Source: Ferrovum myxofaciens (GTDB taxonomy: Bacteria > Pseudomonadota > Gammaproteobacteria > Burkholderiales > Ferrovaceae). Taken from it: 40,071 bases of DNA. The position numbers and the translations under genes were made by a program. The stretch spans positions 1 through 40,071 of the forward strand of contig NZ_JPOQ01000013.1 of the NCBI RefSeq assembly GCF_000735045.1, read 5' to 3'. The notes under the pieces are model-generated. The model made no database searches and was not told where the DNA came from. It was given only the letters and a program-made list of their open reading frames with translations. Shown in pieces: positions 39,953 to 40,071 of the stretch; position 1 is the first letter of the stretch, and each line of letters opens with the position of its first letter.

Positions 39953-40071
39953 CATCCTCCCCGGCATGAATGCCGGAGATTCCTACGGCGCTACACAAGG
40001 GCAAGCCCCTGTGTAGTCGCTTCGGCGGGTTCCTGCTTCACGGAACGGCCTGATTGCGCCAATTCTCCACA
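39949..40071 (-). mobile_element. right end of an IS200/IS605-family (TnpB-carrying) element, partial
   Basis: On the minus strand the sequence runs from the tnpB 3' end through a perfect 6-bp hairpin (CCGGCA/TGCCGG at 39961-39976) to a terminal GGGGAGGATGTCAA-like end, typical of IS605/IS1341-group right ends. TCAA is at 39952-39949. The rest of the element, including its left end and any tnpA, lies beyond 40071. It is inserted at the 3' end of the histidine kinase gene. Confidence 0.75.
39949..40071 (-). ncRNA. predicted omega/right-end RNA (reRNA) of TnpB, 3' part
   Basis: Reading minus strand, three successive hairpins lie at the tnpB end and right end: GTTCC/GGAAC (40029-40046), CTACACA/TGTGTAG (39991-40016, extended by GGG/CCC after one mismatch) and CCGGCA/TGCCGG (39961-39976). 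In TnpB systems this 3' region is processed into a guide RNA whose guide is the flanking host sequence just past the end. The 5' part is outside the window. The exact end and activity are inferred. Confidence 0.55.
39991..40071 (-). CDS. tnpB: TnpB RNA-guided nuclease, C-terminal 26 residues (partial)
   Basis: The minus strand from the window edge reads in one frame to TAG at 39993-39991, ending SVKQEPAEATTQGLALV, preceded by CGELAQSGR. A tail of the form VKQEP(A/T)EATT is characteristic of IS200/IS605 TnpB C-termini. The catalytic RuvC and zinc-finger regions lie outside the window, so intactness cannot be judged. The coding end overlaps the hairpins of the predicted guide RNA. Confidence 0.75.
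   Translation of the reverse strand, partial: CGELAQSGRSVKQEPAEATTQGLALV

Noticed and set aside
39949-40071. IscB/HEARO omega RNA instead of a TnpB right end
   Set aside because: IscB RNAs lie upstream of their gene, whereas here a TnpB-like C-terminus ends directly before the hairpins, which fits a TnpB right end.

Overview
The window is a gene-dense piece of a proteobacterial chromosome, most likely from a betaproteobacterium (an acidophilic or iron-oxidising lineage such as Ferrovales or Gallionellaceae is a guess only). The clues are the housekeeping synteny (rpsP-rimM-trmD-rplS; xseB-ispA-dxs; birA-coaX; ispH-lspA-ileS-ribF; murJ and rpsT nearby), moderately high GC, and the protein sequences themselves. 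No stretch longer than about 190 bases lacks a gene.

Region 1 (137-9321, plus strand) is the unusual part. It is a tightly coupled six-gene sensory operon: a stand-alone diiron oxygen-binding (ODP-type) metallo-beta-lactamase-fold protein, a GGDEF-EAL protein, a globin-coupled PAS histidine kinase, an Rcp1-like single-domain response regulator, a REC-PAS-GGDEF-EAL protein whose EAL domain has lost catalytic residues, and a chemoreceptor with a cytoplasmic Aer-like PAS domain and a periplasmic c-type heme motif (CxxCH). Genes 2 to 6 overlap at their start and stop codons. At least three different metal or heme redox/oxygen modules therefore appear to be wired to c-di-GMP and chemotaxis output. 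I regard this as the system of interest.

Region 2 (9309-24900) is core metabolism and information processing. It holds plsY and xerD, the rpsP-rimM-trmD-rplS operon, a Rieske oxygenase, xseB-ispA-dxs (isoprenoid precursors), folE2, glnS, birA-coaX, an envelope/LPS cluster (gmhA, a DolP-like BON lipoprotein and the heptose adenylyltransferase), rsmI, yraN and yajQ. Region 3 (24905-28613) is argD-argF-argG (arginine synthesis) followed by rpsT with a clear terminator. Region 4 (28799-37902) has an Irr-like Fur-family regulator, ispH-lspA-ileS-ribF, the divergent pair cysB / TauE-SafE exporter, and murJ.

Region 5 (37921-40071) has a tRNA-Thr(CGT) gene with its promoter, an orphan 7TM histidine kinase, and the right end of an IS200/IS605-type element. 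That end carries the last 26 codons of tnpB and the structured 3' RNA region. It abuts the kinase gene so closely that the element appears to supply the kinase stop codon.

Five of the seven convergent gene pairs overlap at their 3' ends (13 to 57 bp). All functions are inferred from motifs read by eye; no database search was run.
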